Below, piece after piece: positions 17,583 through 27,011 of a stretch of DNA of 64,000 nucleotides (positions are counted from its first letter, which is position 1; the number at the start of each line of letters is the position of its first letter). The position numbers were made by a program, and so were the translations under genes. The notes below the pieces were generated by a model. It saw only the letters and a program-made list of their open reading frames with translations. It was not told where the DNA came from and made no database searches. The DNA comes from Psychrobacter pacificensis (GTDB lineage Bacteria; Pseudomonadota; Gammaproteobacteria; Pseudomonadales; Moraxellaceae), in contig NZ_FNAL01000010.1 of assembly GCF_900101915.1 (NCBI RefSeq), positions 1 to 64,000 on the forward strand. Reading direction: 5' to 3'.

Positions 17583-18938
17583 ATGAGTGACTTTAAAGAC
17601 CCTGATAATAAGCAAGAACCGACTAGCGGACAGCAAACCAATATTGAGACACCTCAACACGCTGAGCTACCCCCGTATCGTCAAGCTGAGGCTACCTCTA
17701 CCAATAAATCTGCAAAACTACCCCCGTTGCTCATACCTGCATTGATTGCGGTGCTGGTGATTGGGTTTGTGCTAGGTAAGTATTGGGGCGGTAGTGCAGA
17801 CGAGTTACGAGAGGAGCCAGTCGCCTCTAGTGGTGTGGCAGGTGGCAATGAAGCTGATAGCACTGCGAGTATGGAGCAGTCTGTTTTGTCAGTAGAAACC
17901 GTTAGCCCAAGCCAAGATGATATCGGTCGCACACTTAGCGCTGATGGCACCATCAACGCCAAAGATATCGCTAGTGTCAGTGCAAAAGTCAGTGGTGTGG
18001 CCATCGAGCGTGTATTGGTCGAAGAGGGCGACCGCGTGAGAGCGGGGCAAGTGCTCGCAATGTTTGATACCGATGCGATGGAGCAGCAAGTGCTGCAAGC
18101 TGAGGCAGATGTGGCAGAGGCAGAAGCCACACTTGCCAACGCCAGCGCCGATGCGGCCCGCGTATTGCCACTCATCGATATTGACGCCATTAGTAAACAA
18201 GAAGCCGATCGCTACCGTACTTCTGAGGTACGTGCCCGCGCAGCTTTGCAAGCATCCAAAGCCCGTTTAAGCAATCAGCGTTTGACCCTTGATAATGCCA
18301 CAGTAGTTGCGCCAGTCAGCGGCGTCATCAGTGATAAAATGGTGGAGGTCGGCATGGTCGTCGGCATGGTCGCAGGCGGTGAACCGCTATTTACCATCAT
18401 AAAAGGCGGGGAATTAGAATGGCGCGCAGATATCGATCCAAAGCTTGTCGGCGATATCAATATTGGTACACCTGTACGAGTCGCTCTACCCGGTGATGAT
18501 AGTGTGATGGGACAGGTGAACCGTATCGCACCGACGGCAGATAATAATCGCCAAATCACCATCTATGCTAGCCTAGCGGCCAACGCAAAAGTACGCGCTG
18601 GCATGTATCAAACGGGTGAGTTTTTATTGGGTAGCAGCAACACCCAAACCGTTCCTAACAGTGCGGTGGTCAGCAATGATGGCTATGACTATGTGATGAT
18701 GGTCACACAAATTCGCACCAACCACGCAGCGCAAAAAACAGGCCGTATCAAGCAGCAGCGTGTGAGTTTGGGTGAGCGTCTCGGCGATAGTGTGGCGGTC
18801 ACAGAGCCATTGCCGAGCGACAGTCAAATCGTCAAGCAAGGCGGTAGTTTTTTAAACGATGGCGATTTGGTGCGCATCGTCGATGGTCTTAATCAATCCA
18901 ATAATAACGCTGATACAGCTTCGCAGGCGCGCTCATGA
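17583..18938 (+). CDS. RND efflux membrane-fusion (periplasmic adaptor) protein
   Basis: This 451-residue adaptor links an inner-membrane RND pump to an outer-membrane channel. It has a cytoplasmic N-terminus of about 45 residues, one membrane helix (about 47-64, LLIPALIAVLVIGFVLG), the biotinyl-lipoyl half motifs (GDRVRAGQVLAMFD and VVAPVSGVISDKMVEVG), an alpha-helical hairpin rich in Ala/Glu between them, and a beta-barrel domain. The adaptor is anchored by a helix and not by a lipid, unlike AcrA. Its stop overlaps the start of the pump gene (ATGA), so the two are translationally coupled. No outer-membrane channel gene follows. Confidence 0.93.
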   Translation: MSDFKDPDNKQEPTSGQQTNIETPQHAELPPYRQAEATSTNKSAKLPPLLIPALIAVLVIGFVLGKYWGGSADELREEPVASSGVAGGNEADSTASMEQSVLSVETVSPSQDDIGRTLSADGTINAKDIASVSAKVSGVAIERVLVEEGDRVRAGQVLAMFDTDAMEQQVLQAEADVAEAEATLANASADAARVLPLIDIDAISKQEADRYRTSEVRARAALQASKARLSNQRLTLDNATVVAPVSGVISDKMVEVGMVVGMVAGGEPLFTIIKGGELEWRADIDPKLVGDINIGTPVRVALPGDDSVMGQVNRIAPTADNNRQITIYASLAANAKVRAGMYQTGEFLLGSSNTQTVPNSAVVSNDGYDYVMMVTQIRTNHAAQKTGRIKQQRVSLGERLGDSVAVTEPLPSDSQIVKQGGSFLNDGDLVRIVDGLNQSNNNADTASQARS

Positions 18939-21900
18939 GCCTAAATGTATCTGCTTATTCGATTAGAAATCCGTTGGTCGCTATTTTGCTGTTTGTACTG
19001 CTGACGTTGGGCGGTATCTATGGCTTTATGCAAATGAAGGTGCAGCAGTTCCCTGACATTGATTTGCCTGCCGTGGTAGTGACCGTCACCCTGCCTGGCG
19101 CGGCACCTACCCAGCTCGAAAACGACATTGCCAAAAAAGTCGAAAATAAGCTGACCAGTATCGAAGGTGTCAAGCATATTCGCACCACCCTACAAACCGG
19201 CGCTGCCACCATGGTCACTGAGTTTGTCCTAGAAAAAGACATCCAAGAAGCGGTCGATGATGTGCGCTCAGCCGTCGGTGAGGTGCGAGGGGATCTGCCA
19301 GCCGCGGCCAATGATCCGATTATTACTAAGGTCTCAACCGCAGGGTTTCCGGTGGTGACTTATTCTGTCGCCGCAGAAAACATGAATGTGGCAGATCTGT
19401 CTTGGTTCGTTGATGATACGGTCACCAAACGGTTATCTGATATCCCTGGTGTCAGTACCGTTAGCCGTATCGGTGGCCTGCAGCGTGAGATCACCGTGGC
19501 AGCGGACCCGATTGCGCTCAGTGGTTTAAAGTTTCCTATCTCTCAGCTATCGCAGCAAATCGCTGGGATTCAGCAGGACAGCTCAGGTGGTGAAGCCGAG
19601 GTCGGTAAAACCACGCAAACCATTCGCGTGCTTGGGGCGGTCGAGCGCGCAAGCGAATTAAACGACCTACAAGTGGCCGTGCCGACAGGTGGCACGCAAG
19701 CGCTTGGACGTATGGCGCAAATCACCGATGGTGCTGCTGACCCAAGTTCGATTGCTAAGCTCGATGGGCAGACGGTGGTGGCGTTTAACATCACCCGCTC
19801 GCGCGGTGCCAGTGAGGTCGAGGTCATGGAGCGCGTCGATGCCGAGCTTGCCAAACTGGCGGCCGATACGGGTAATATCAGCATCGAAAAAGTCTATGAT
19901 CGAGCCACCCCTATTGCCGAGGATTATCAAGCATCACTGCGTATGCTGATAGAAGGTGGACTATTGGCCGTCGTGGTGGTGTTTTTATTTTTGCGCAATA
20001 TCCGTGCGACCATTGTCGCAGCTGTGGCGTTGCCATTGTCCGTTATTCCTACCTTTTTGGGTATGTATCTGTTTGGCTTTAGTCTCAATATTATTTCTTT
20101 ATTGGCATTGTCATTGGTGATTGGGGTGTTGGTCGATGATGCCATCGTAGAGGTCGAAAATATCATTCGTCATCTGCGTATGGGCAAGACACCTTATGAG
20201 GCGGCGATGGAAGCGGCTGATGAGATTGGTCTGGCAGTCGTTGCTACTACCTTTACCTTGATTGCTGTGTTTTTGCCGACGGCCTTTATGGGCGGTATTG
20301 TTGGGCAGTTCTTCCGTCAGTTTGGCTGGACAGCGGCTTTATCGATATTTGCGTCCTTGATGGTAGCGCGACTGATCACGCCGATGATGGCAGCTTACGT
20401 ACTGCGGCCAGAAAAAAATCGCGTGGAAAAACAAAGCGCGCTGATGGATTGGTATCTTAAGATTGTTTCATGGACCTTACGACAACGCTGGATCACCATC
20501 GGCGCAACTTTGGTGCTGTTTGTCGCTTCATTGATGCTGGTGAAGTTGCTACCGACCTCCTTTATTCCTGACAATGATATCGATCAGACGCGTGTTGAGA
20601 TTGAGCTGACGCCAGATGTGGCGCTCGAAGATACCGAGCGCGTGGCAGCGATGGCCAGTGAGCGTATCTTGGCCATGCCCGAAGTGACCAATATCTTTAC
20701 CTCGGTAGGGGAGGCGCAAGCTGCTATGGAGCCCAGCTCTGGCGGCAAAGCCGAAAATATCGCAGGGCTAGATATCGTCCTTGCGCCACGAGCAGAGCGT
20801 ATCTCTAAGCAAGAGATTGAGCGTAAAATCAGTCATCTGCTCGCGGAGGTACCTGGCGCACGCTTTACCGTTGGTCTATCGAGCGGCGGCGAGACGGGCT
20901 ATAACTTTTCTTTGACCAGTACCAATCCAGAGGTGCTAGAGCAGACCGCCCAGCAGATTATGACTGAAATCCGAGCGCTGCCTAGCGCCGGCGCAGTGAC
21001 CAGTGACCGTAGCCTGCCGAGGCAAGAGCTTACGGTCATGCCTGACAGACTGGCAATGGCAGATAAAGGCGTCACCACGCAAGATATCGCCACCACGCTA
21101 CGAGTGGCGACGGTCGGCGACTATGAGCAGCGCTTATCTAAGCTTAATCTCGATACTCGGCAGATTCCTATTGTGGTGCGACTGCCTGATGTCGCCAAAC
21201 AAAACGTCAGCCAATTAGAAGGCCTATACGTGCCAAGCGCGCTGCCTGCAGGACAAGGGGTACGCGTGGGCGAGGTGGCCGATCTAAACTTTGGGACAGG
21301 CCCGGCCCAGATCAACCGGCTCGATCGTGAGCGCGCCATTAGTATTACTGTGCAGCCTTCTGATGGCGAGCTTGGCGACTTGGTGCAGGCGGTCAAGTCG
21401 GTACCAGCGATGCAGACGCTGCCGCCATCGATTACCATCATTGATCAAGGTCAAGCCGAAAATATGGCGGAGCTGTTTAGTGGGTTTATCATTGCGATGT
21501 CGGTGGGTGTGGTCTGTATCTTAGGCGTTCTTATTTTATTATTTGGCCGTTTATTGCAGCCATTTACCATTTTGATGGCACTGCCGTTATCGATAGGCGG
21601 CGCGTTTGTGGGTTTGGTCATTACCAATAGTAGTCTGTCGATGCCCTCGATGATTGGTTTTATTATGCTCATGGGTATCGCAACCAAAAACTCAATCCTA
21701 CTCGTCGATTACGCGTTGATTGCTCAGCGCCGCGGGCTCGCGCGTTTTGAGGCCATTATGGATGCCTGTCGCAAGCGTGCGCGGCCTATCATCATGACCA
21801 CCATTGCGATGGGTGCAGGCATGTTACCCCTGGTCTTTGGTTGGGGTGATGCTGATCCTACGTTTAGGCGACCGATGGCGGCCGCCGTATTGGGCGGTCT

Positions 21901-22024
21901 GGTCACCTCAACGCTCCTCAGTCTGGTAGTCATCCCAGTGGTTTATACGTTGATGGACGATGTGTCAGGATGGTTTGCCAAATGGCTGGTGCCACATGGG
22001 AAGAAGAGAAGCCCACATATTTAA
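18935..22024 (+). CDS. RND-family efflux pump permease
   Basis: This 1029-residue proton-driven pump has the twelve-helix RND layout with two large periplasmic loops (about 35-330 and 560-860). The helix-4 aspartates needed for proton relay are in GVLVDDAIVEVENI, and helix 10-11 shows MLMGIATKNSILLVDYA. The sequence is closest in feel to the MdtB/MexF-like multidrug branch and lacks the metal-pump signatures of CusA. The drug range cannot be read. The operon is tetR, adaptor, pump, then a terminator at 22061. Confidence 0.95.
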   Translation: MSLNVSAYSIRNPLVAILLFVLLTLGGIYGFMQMKVQQFPDIDLPAVVVTVTLPGAAPTQLENDIAKKVENKLTSIEGVKHIRTTLQTGAATMVTEFVLEKDIQEAVDDVRSAVGEVRGDLPAAANDPIITKVSTAGFPVVTYSVAAENMNVADLSWFVDDTVTKRLSDIPGVSTVSRIGGLQREITVAADPIALSGLKFPISQLSQQIAGIQQDSSGGEAEVGKTTQTIRVLGAVERASELNDLQVAVPTGGTQALGRMAQITDGAADPSSIAKLDGQTVVAFNITRSRGASEVEVMERVDAELAKLAADTGNISIEKVYDRATPIAEDYQASLRMLIEGGLLAVVVVFLFLRNIRATIVAAVALPLSVIPTFLGMYLFGFSLNIISLLALSLVIGVLVDDAIVEVENIIRHLRMGKTPYEAAMEAADEIGLAVVATTFTLIAVFLPTAFMGGIVGQFFRQFGWTAALSIFASLMVARLITPMMAAYVLRPEKNRVEKQSALMDWYLKIVSWTLRQRWITIGATLVLFVASLMLVKLLPTSFIPDNDIDQTRVEIELTPDVALEDTERVAAMASERILAMPEVTNIFTSVGEAQAAMEPSSGGKAENIAGLDIVLAPRAERISKQEIERKISHLLAEVPGARFTVGLSSGGETGYNFSLTSTNPEVLEQTAQQIMTEIRALPSAGAVTSDRSLPRQELTVMPDRLAMADKGVTTQDIATTLRVATVGDYEQRLSKLNLDTRQIPIVVRLPDVAKQNVSQLEGLYVPSALPAGQGVRVGEVADLNFGTGPAQINRLDRERAISITVQPSDGELGDLVQAVKSVPAMQTLPPSITIIDQGQAENMAELFSGFIIAMSVGVVCILGVLILLFGRLLQPFTILMALPLSIGGAFVGLVITNSSLSMPSMIGFIMLMGIATKNSILLVDYALIAQRRGLARFEAIMDACRKRARPIIMTTIAMGAGMLPLVFGWGDADPTFRRPMAAAVLGGLVTSTLLSLVVIPVVYTLMDDVSGWFAKWLVPHGKKRSPHI

Positions 22025-22060
22025 CATACTGCAATACACAGTCATCATGATGATCATGCA

Positions 22061-22093
22061 CCCCATACGTGACTACCGCGTATGGGGTTTTTT
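22061..22093 (+). terminator. Terminator of the RND operon
   Basis: CCCCATACG pairs with CGTATGGGG over a nine-base loop and is followed by six T. Confidence 0.92.
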
Positions 22094-22226
22094 GATACTT
22101 CTCACAACCAAACTATCATAGAACCCATATGCCTTTTTACCTATCGTTTAATTGTCTGATATATCAATACGTTATAGTAACGCCATTATCAAACCGTATT
22201 CTATGATTTGTCATTAGGAGGCACTC

Positions 22227-22745
22227 ATGAAGCTAACCGCCATCATTTTCAGTATGGTCGCCGCCTTATCACTAACCAGTTGTGCAACGCGGCAGGCAGC
22301 CAGTACCGACTGGACCCCATATCTCAAATCCATGCAAAAAGGCTGTGATTATCCTAACCCGACAACCAGCAGCTTGCCCATAACGTATCAGCAGTCCATT
22401 ATTGATACCGATACACGTATCAAACCTTACAATTCGTCTGATGAGGAGCAACTGGAGCATTTGGACGAAACCATCACCACTTACATGCTAAATAACGCGA
22501 CCGCCTTTGGTAAACAGCTCTCAAAAATTGAATATCTCAGCGGTTTTGAATGGTCGCATTTGAAGCTGTATTTTGCCAATAACCCACAGTCGCTACGCAG
22601 TGAATTCACGCTGCCTGTTGATAAACATGATATTAACACCGTAACCAAAAACGACAGTAGTGGCTATCAAGTGACGGGCGAGGGCTACAAACATTTAACC
22701 TTTGATAAAAAAGACAACAGCATTACCTGTGGGTTTGGGGTGTAG
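22227..22745 (+). CDS. Predicted lipoprotein of unknown function
   Basis: This 172-residue protein has a signal peptide with a lipobox (SLTSC, Cys19). I do not recognise the mature part; it has a few Cys and Tyr residues and alternating polar strands, and ends with SITCGFGV. AGGAGG stands before the ATG, a strong ribosome site. It is monocistronic, with a terminator at 22806. Confidence 0.8.
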   Translation: MKLTAIIFSMVAALSLTSCATRQAASTDWTPYLKSMQKGCDYPNPTTSSLPITYQQSIIDTDTRIKPYNSSDEEQLEHLDETITTYMLNNATAFGKQLSKIEYLSGFEWSHLKLYFANNPQSLRSEFTLPVDKHDINTVTKNDSSGYQVTGEGYKHLTFDKKDNSITCGFGV

Positions 22746-22805
22746 CGAAGAGCAAGGTTTTTAGTGACCGATATATTTGAGCGTTTTCATACGTAAAGAC
22801 TTAAG

Positions 22806-22841
22806 CCTCAAGATAGCAGTGCTGTTATCTTGGGGTTTCTT
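22806..22841 (+). terminator. Terminator after the 22227 gene
   Basis: CCTCAAGATA pairs with TATCTTGGGG (with a G-T pair) over a ten-base loop and is followed by TTTCTT. Confidence 0.8.
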
Positions 22842-23008
22842 ATATATAGAGATGTAATTTATTCAAAAAAACAAGCAGGTCATTTTCTTAAAATGAATAA
22901 AATTCATCTTATACTAAGTTTATATCGTTTTTATTCATGTTAAATATTTGCTTAAATATACCCATACAGACATTTAGTATTATCTCAATTTGTAGGGTAG
23001 GAATCACC

Positions 23009-24001
23009 ATGACTAAGCCTTTTGCATGCTCAATCAAGCACATTCGTTTTGATGAAAACTATCAGCCTGCCAGCAGCACGCGCATGACGACCAACTTTGC
23101 CAATCTGGCGCGCGGCGAGCAGCGTGAAGTCAATCTGCGTAAAGCGTTGACCATGATTAACAACCGCTTTAACGCGCTGGCACATTGGGACAACCCCAAT
23201 GCCGATCGTTATTCGGTCGAAGTGGACATCGTGTCTGCCAACATGGATATCGAAGGCAATGGCGATGCGTTCCCTGTGATTGAGATGCTACAAACCACCA
23301 TCGTGGACCATAAAGAAAACAAGCGCATCGATGGCATGATTGGCAACAGTTTCTCATCTTACGTGCGCGATTACGACTTTAACGTGGTGCTACTGGAGCA
23401 TTTTAATAAGCACCCAAATGCCAAAGCGCCTGACGACTTTGGCGACTTACACGGCAAATTGTTTCAATATTTATTGAACTCAGAGGCCTACAAAGCCAAC
23501 TTTAACAAACAGCCTGTGATTTGCTTGAGTGTCTCAACCAGCAAGACCTATTACCGCACCACCAATGTGCACCCTGTGCTGGGCGTAGAATACAAGCAAG
23601 ATGAGTATTCATTGACCGATGACTATTTTCACAAAATGGGCTTGATTGTGCGTTACTTTAAGCCTGAGGGCAGCGCTGCACCATTAGCGTTTTATTTTGC
23701 GGGTGATTTGACCAGCGATTACACCGATCTTGAGCTGATCAGTGCAATCAGCACCATGGAGACCTTTCAAAAGATTTATCGTCCTGAGATTTATAACGCC
23801 AATTCAACGGCAGGTCAGGTCTATCAGCCAAGCCTAAAATACCAAGACTACTCGCTGACGCAAATTGTTTATGACCGTGAAGAGCGTAGCCAAATGGCGG
23901 TCAAACAAGGCAAATTTACCGAAACGCATTTTATCAAGCCTTACCAAGATATTCTTGAAGCATGGGCGGCCAATTACGCTGTAAACGAGAACGTCGCTTA
24001 A
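23009..24001 (+). CDS. mesX: MesX (DUF1852), partner of MesD methionine synthase
   Basis: This 330-residue DUF1852 protein begins MTKPFACSIKHIRFD. Genetic work on Acinetobacter named this family MesX: it is needed with MesD for a folate-independent, oxygen-dependent methionine synthesis. Here it lies 72 bp before a MesD-type gene in the same direction, which supports the role. No signal peptide or metal motif is obvious. I chose the ATG at 23009 with AGGAATCACC upstream; the frame is open 24 codons earlier, but that part is hydrophobic and lacks a ribosome site. The methyl donor of this pathway is not known to me. Confidence 0.88.
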   Translation: MTKPFACSIKHIRFDENYQPASSTRMTTNFANLARGEQREVNLRKALTMINNRFNALAHWDNPNADRYSVEVDIVSANMDIEGNGDAFPVIEMLQTTIVDHKENKRIDGMIGNSFSSYVRDYDFNVVLLEHFNKHPNAKAPDDFGDLHGKLFQYLLNSEAYKANFNKQPVICLSVSTSKTYYRTTNVHPVLGVEYKQDEYSLTDDYFHKMGLIVRYFKPEGSAAPLAFYFAGDLTSDYTDLELISAISTMETFQKIYRPEIYNANSTAGQVYQPSLKYQDYSLTQIVYDREERSQMAVKQGKFTETHFIKPYQDILEAWAANYAVNENVA

Positions 24002-24073
24002 AAAATCCAAATATAAAAGCGCACGCTATAACACCTAAAATAGAGACATCTGAAATAGAGAAGACAATACGAC

Positions 24074-25102
24074 ATGACTTTATTATTACCAACATCGACC
24101 GCTGGCAGCTTGCCAAAACCCTCTTGGTTGGCAGAACCTGAAAAAATTTGGTCGCCGTGGCAACTTGACGGTGAAGAATTGCTTCAGGCAAAACAGGATG
24201 CGCTGCTAGTATCGCTACAAGAGCAAGTGCAAGCAGGCATCGATATCGTCAGTGACGGTGAGCAGACCCGTCAGCACTTTGTCACTACCTTTATTGAGCA
24301 CTTAGACGGCGTGGATTTTAACCAGCGCGAAACCGTGCGTATCCGCAATCGATATGATGCCAGCGTACCGTCAGTGGTGGGTGCCGTGAGCCGCCAAAAA
24401 CCTGTGTTTGTAGAAGATGCCAAGTTTTTACGTAAGCATACTGACAAGCCGATCAAATGGGCATTGCCTGGGCCGATGACCATGATTGATACGCTGTATG
24501 ATGGTCACTATAAAAGCCGCGAAAAACTGGCATGGGAGTTTGCAAAAATTCTCAATCAAGAGGCCCGCGAGTTAGAAGCAGCAGGCGTGGATATTATCCA
24601 ATTCGATGAGCCGGCGTTTAACGTCTTTTTCGATGACGTCAATGATTGGGGTATCGCGACACTAGAGCGCGCTATCGAAGGCTTAAAATGCGAAACGGCG
24701 GTACATATTTGCTATGGCTACGGCATCAAAGCCAATAACGATTGGAAAAAGACGCTGGGCTCAGAGTGGCGTCAGTATGAGCAAGCGTTTCCTAAACTGC
24801 AGCAGTCAAAGATCGATATCGTATCTTTGGAATGTCAAAATTCGCGCGTACCGATGGATTTGATAGAGCTCATCCGCGGTAAAAAAGTGATGGTTGGTGC
24901 AATCGATGTCGCCACTAATGATATTGAAACTCCTGAGGAGGTAGCCGATACGCTACGCAAGGCCTTACAATTTGTCGATGCGGACAAGCTGTATCCCTCG
25001 ACCAACTGCGGTATGGCGCCGTTGTCTCGTGAGGTGGCACGCGGCAAGCTACATGCGCTGAGCGCTGGTGCGGCAATCGTGCGGCAAGAGCTGAGCGTTT
25101 AG
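24074..25102 (+). CDS. mesD: MesD-type short methionine synthase (MetE catalytic-domain homologue)
   Basis: This 342-residue protein equals only the C-terminal, catalytic half of cobalamin-independent methionine synthase MetE (about 750 residues). The zinc ligands are visible: His211 and Cys213 in VHICYG, Glu253 in SLECQ and Cys312 in TNCGM. The N-terminal folate-handling half of MetE is absent, which fits the folate-independent core-MetE families. With MesX directly before it, MesD is the best match. It would methylate homocysteine to methionine. The ATG at 24074 has only a weak ribosome site (GAAGAC). Confidence 0.9.
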   Translation: MTLLLPTSTAGSLPKPSWLAEPEKIWSPWQLDGEELLQAKQDALLVSLQEQVQAGIDIVSDGEQTRQHFVTTFIEHLDGVDFNQRETVRIRNRYDASVPSVVGAVSRQKPVFVEDAKFLRKHTDKPIKWALPGPMTMIDTLYDGHYKSREKLAWEFAKILNQEARELEAAGVDIIQFDEPAFNVFFDDVNDWGIATLERAIEGLKCETAVHICYGYGIKANNDWKKTLGSEWRQYEQAFPKLQQSKIDIVSLECQNSRVPMDLIELIRGKKVMVGAIDVATNDIETPEEVADTLRKALQFVDADKLYPSTNCGMAPLSREVARGKLHALSAGAAIVRQELSV

Positions 25103-25193
25103 CAAAACTTAACAAGTTCTGGCTTGTTTAAGCTTATGAGTGGCCTCAGTTAACAAGGTACTTATAGATTTAACGTTTCTCAGGATTGTAGTA

Positions 25194-25709
25194 ATGATAA
25201 AAGATATGATTGAAGCCACTGATTTTAGAGATGCCATGGCGCTATTGCCCACGGCGGTCAATTTGATCACCACCAATGGTCCGTCAGGCACTCATGGGTT
25301 TACTGCCTCGGCGGTATGTAGCGTCACTGATACACCGCCGACACTGCTGGTGTGTATGAATCAAGCCGCGCGCTCGCATAGGCATTTTGTGGATAATAAA
25401 GTCTTGAGCGTCAATGTGCTTGGTGCCCAGCATGAACACTTATCCAATGCTTTTGCTTCTAAACTAAGCTCAGATGAGCGTTTCGAGCAAGGGGTTTGGA
25501 CTGAGCTTGTGACAGGCGCGCCTATCCTGAAAGATGCGCTAGTGAGCTTTGATTGTGAGATTGAGCACATTCAAGAAGTGGGTACGCATAGTGTGCTGAT
25601 GTGCCGAGTGGTCGCTATCAAACCTCCAGAATCCCCAAGCGGGCAAGATGAGAGTTTAGTGTATTTTAACCGTGCTTATCATTACGTCGGTCAAGTTGAG
25701 CTTGTATAA
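25194..25709 (+). CDS. Flavin reductase family protein
   Basis: This 171-residue protein has the FMN-binding split-barrel of the HpaC/flavin-reductase group (TTNGPSGTHGFTASAVCSV, then PPTLLVCMN). It would reduce FMN or FAD with NAD(P)H and pass free reduced flavin to an oxygen-using partner. It lies 91 bp after mesD in the same direction. Because MesD/MesX needs oxygen, a flavin reductase may supply reductant; this link is inference from position. ATG at 25194 has AGGA upstream; a GTG at 25140 is possible but lacks one. Confidence 0.88.
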   Translation: MIKDMIEATDFRDAMALLPTAVNLITTNGPSGTHGFTASAVCSVTDTPPTLLVCMNQAARSHRHFVDNKVLSVNVLGAQHEHLSNAFASKLSSDERFEQGVWTELVTGAPILKDALVSFDCEIEHIQEVGTHSVLMCRVVAIKPPESPSGQDESLVYFNRAYHYVGQVELV

Positions 25710-25775
25710 GTCATAACTGGCATTAATATAGAGCACTTGCTCAGAAAATAAATCTATATAAGAAGACACTATCCC

Positions 25776-26594
25776 GTGGAACTACTCATTTTTTTAATCA
25801 TAGGTGCACTAGCAGGTTTTGCGGCCGGGCTTTTCGGCGTGGGCGGTGGCACCATTATCGTACCGCTGTTATTTATCGTCTTTACCCAAATGGGCTACGA
25901 TGCCGATACCATTATGCATCTGGCTTTGGGAACGTCGCTTGCGACCATCATCGTCACCTCGATCAGCTCCTTGATGGCGCATAATAAAAAGGGCGGCGTC
26001 ATGTGGCCGGTCTTTAAAAATCTAGCACCTGGTTTGGCGCTAGGGTGTTTTTTGGGAGCAGGGATAGCAGGGCAAATATCAGGGTTATATCTGCAGCTGA
26101 TTGTCGGGGTGTTTTTACTGTGGGTCGCTTATAGAATGTTTACCGCTGGTAAAAGACGTACACATATGAGTGATGCGAGTCATACGCCTGTGGTATTACC
26201 GTCTAAACCCAAGCAACTTGCGGCAGGTGGTATTATTGGTGTGGCTTCGGCCATTTTTGGTATTGGCGGTGGCAGCTTAACGGTGCCGTATCTCACCCGT
26301 TATAATGTGGTCATGCAAAAGGCGGTAGGCACGTCGGCGGCGTGTGGTTTGCCTATTGCCATTGCTGGTGCGCTCGGCTTTATGTTCTTTGGTATGCAGC
26401 AGCAAGTTGATGTACCCAATACCATTGGCTTTGTGCATATTTATGCCTTTTTGGGCATTGCGAGTATGAGCTTTTTTACCGCTAAAGTTGGGGCAAAAGT
26501 TGCTCATATGCTCTCACCACCCCTGTTAAAGAAGTGCTTTTCGGTATTGTTATTCGTAGTGGGACTTTATTTTCTGTATAAAGGGTTATTTTGA
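25776..26594 (+). CDS. TSUP (TauE/SafE) family permease
   Basis: This 272-residue inner-membrane protein has about eight hydrophobic helices and the two related TSUP repeats, marked by FGVGGGTIIVPLL near the start and FGIGGGSLTVPYL in the middle. Members move sulfite, sulfoacetate or other sulfur-containing or organic anions. A sulfur link to the mes genes just upstream is possible but unproved. The start is GTG, 66 bp after the flavin reductase. Confidence 0.9.
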   Translation: MELLIFLIIGALAGFAAGLFGVGGGTIIVPLLFIVFTQMGYDADTIMHLALGTSLATIIVTSISSLMAHNKKGGVMWPVFKNLAPGLALGCFLGAGIAGQISGLYLQLIVGVFLLWVAYRMFTAGKRRTHMSDASHTPVVLPSKPKQLAAGGIIGVASAIFGIGGGSLTVPYLTRYNVVMQKAVGTSAACGLPIAIAGALGFMFFGMQQQVDVPNTIGFVHIYAFLGIASMSFFTAKVGAKVAHMLSPPLLKKCFSVLLFVVGLYFLYKGLF

Positions 26595-26685
26595 AGATTT
26601 GGATTGGTGTGTTTGAAATATGAAGACTAAGAACGATATGATATTGCTTAATATTGAAAATCACGCCTAGTTTAGTAATCTGTTA

Positions 26686-26749
26686 TAAAATGCTACTTTT
26701 CTTACTTGCTGTGACTGCGTCTCCAGAGGCTGCGAAAAATAGCGTTTAA
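26686..26749. repeat. Hairpin repeat, copy 1
   Basis: A core TTACTTGCTGTGACTGCG followed by TCTCCAGAGGCTGCG is flanked by arms that pair with each other (TAAAATGCTACTTTT with AAAAATAGCGTTTA, one bulge). It shares its core with copy 2 at 26900 but not its arms. Confidence 0.65.
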
Positions 26750-26899
26750 TCTTGCTATACCATTTTTATAATGGTTTCACTATAACATCCATTATATTCT
26801 TAGCGGTTTTCTTTGGTTTAGAAGCTATTAGACTTGAGACTGTCAGGTAAGCTTCATTAACTATAGTTAGCTGAATGTAAAACTGTTATGGATTTAAAC

Positions 26900-26969
26900 G
26901 CGCTACTGGTATAAATTTTACTTGCGTGCTGCGTTCCCAGAGGCTGCGCAAAATTCATCCCAGTAGCGC
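26900..26969. repeat. Hairpin repeat, copy 2
   Basis: The arms GCGCTACTGG (26900-26909) and CCAGTAGCGC (26960-26969) pair perfectly, and inside them TAAATTTTAC pairs with GCAAAATTCA with few mismatches. The core TTACTTGCGTGCTGCG and then CCCAGAGGCTGCG matches copy 1. No open reading frame crosses it. Confidence 0.7.
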
Positions 26970-27011
26970 TATGACATTTTTAGAGTGTATTGACTATATC
27001 GAAAATTCTAT

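Noticed and set aside
17681..18190. 169-residue Ala/Ser-rich open frame antisense to the adaptor gene
   Set aside because: The composition is a shadow of the coding strand's codon bias; there is no homology or ribosome site.
22842..23008. Possible riboswitch before mesX
   Set aside because: I found no SAM or cobalamin riboswitch core or other conserved structure in this leader.
26900..26969. Possible integron attC site
   Set aside because: The element is a long hairpin of suitable size but lacks the conserved GTTRRRY and RYYYAAC ends, and no integrase or cassette is near.
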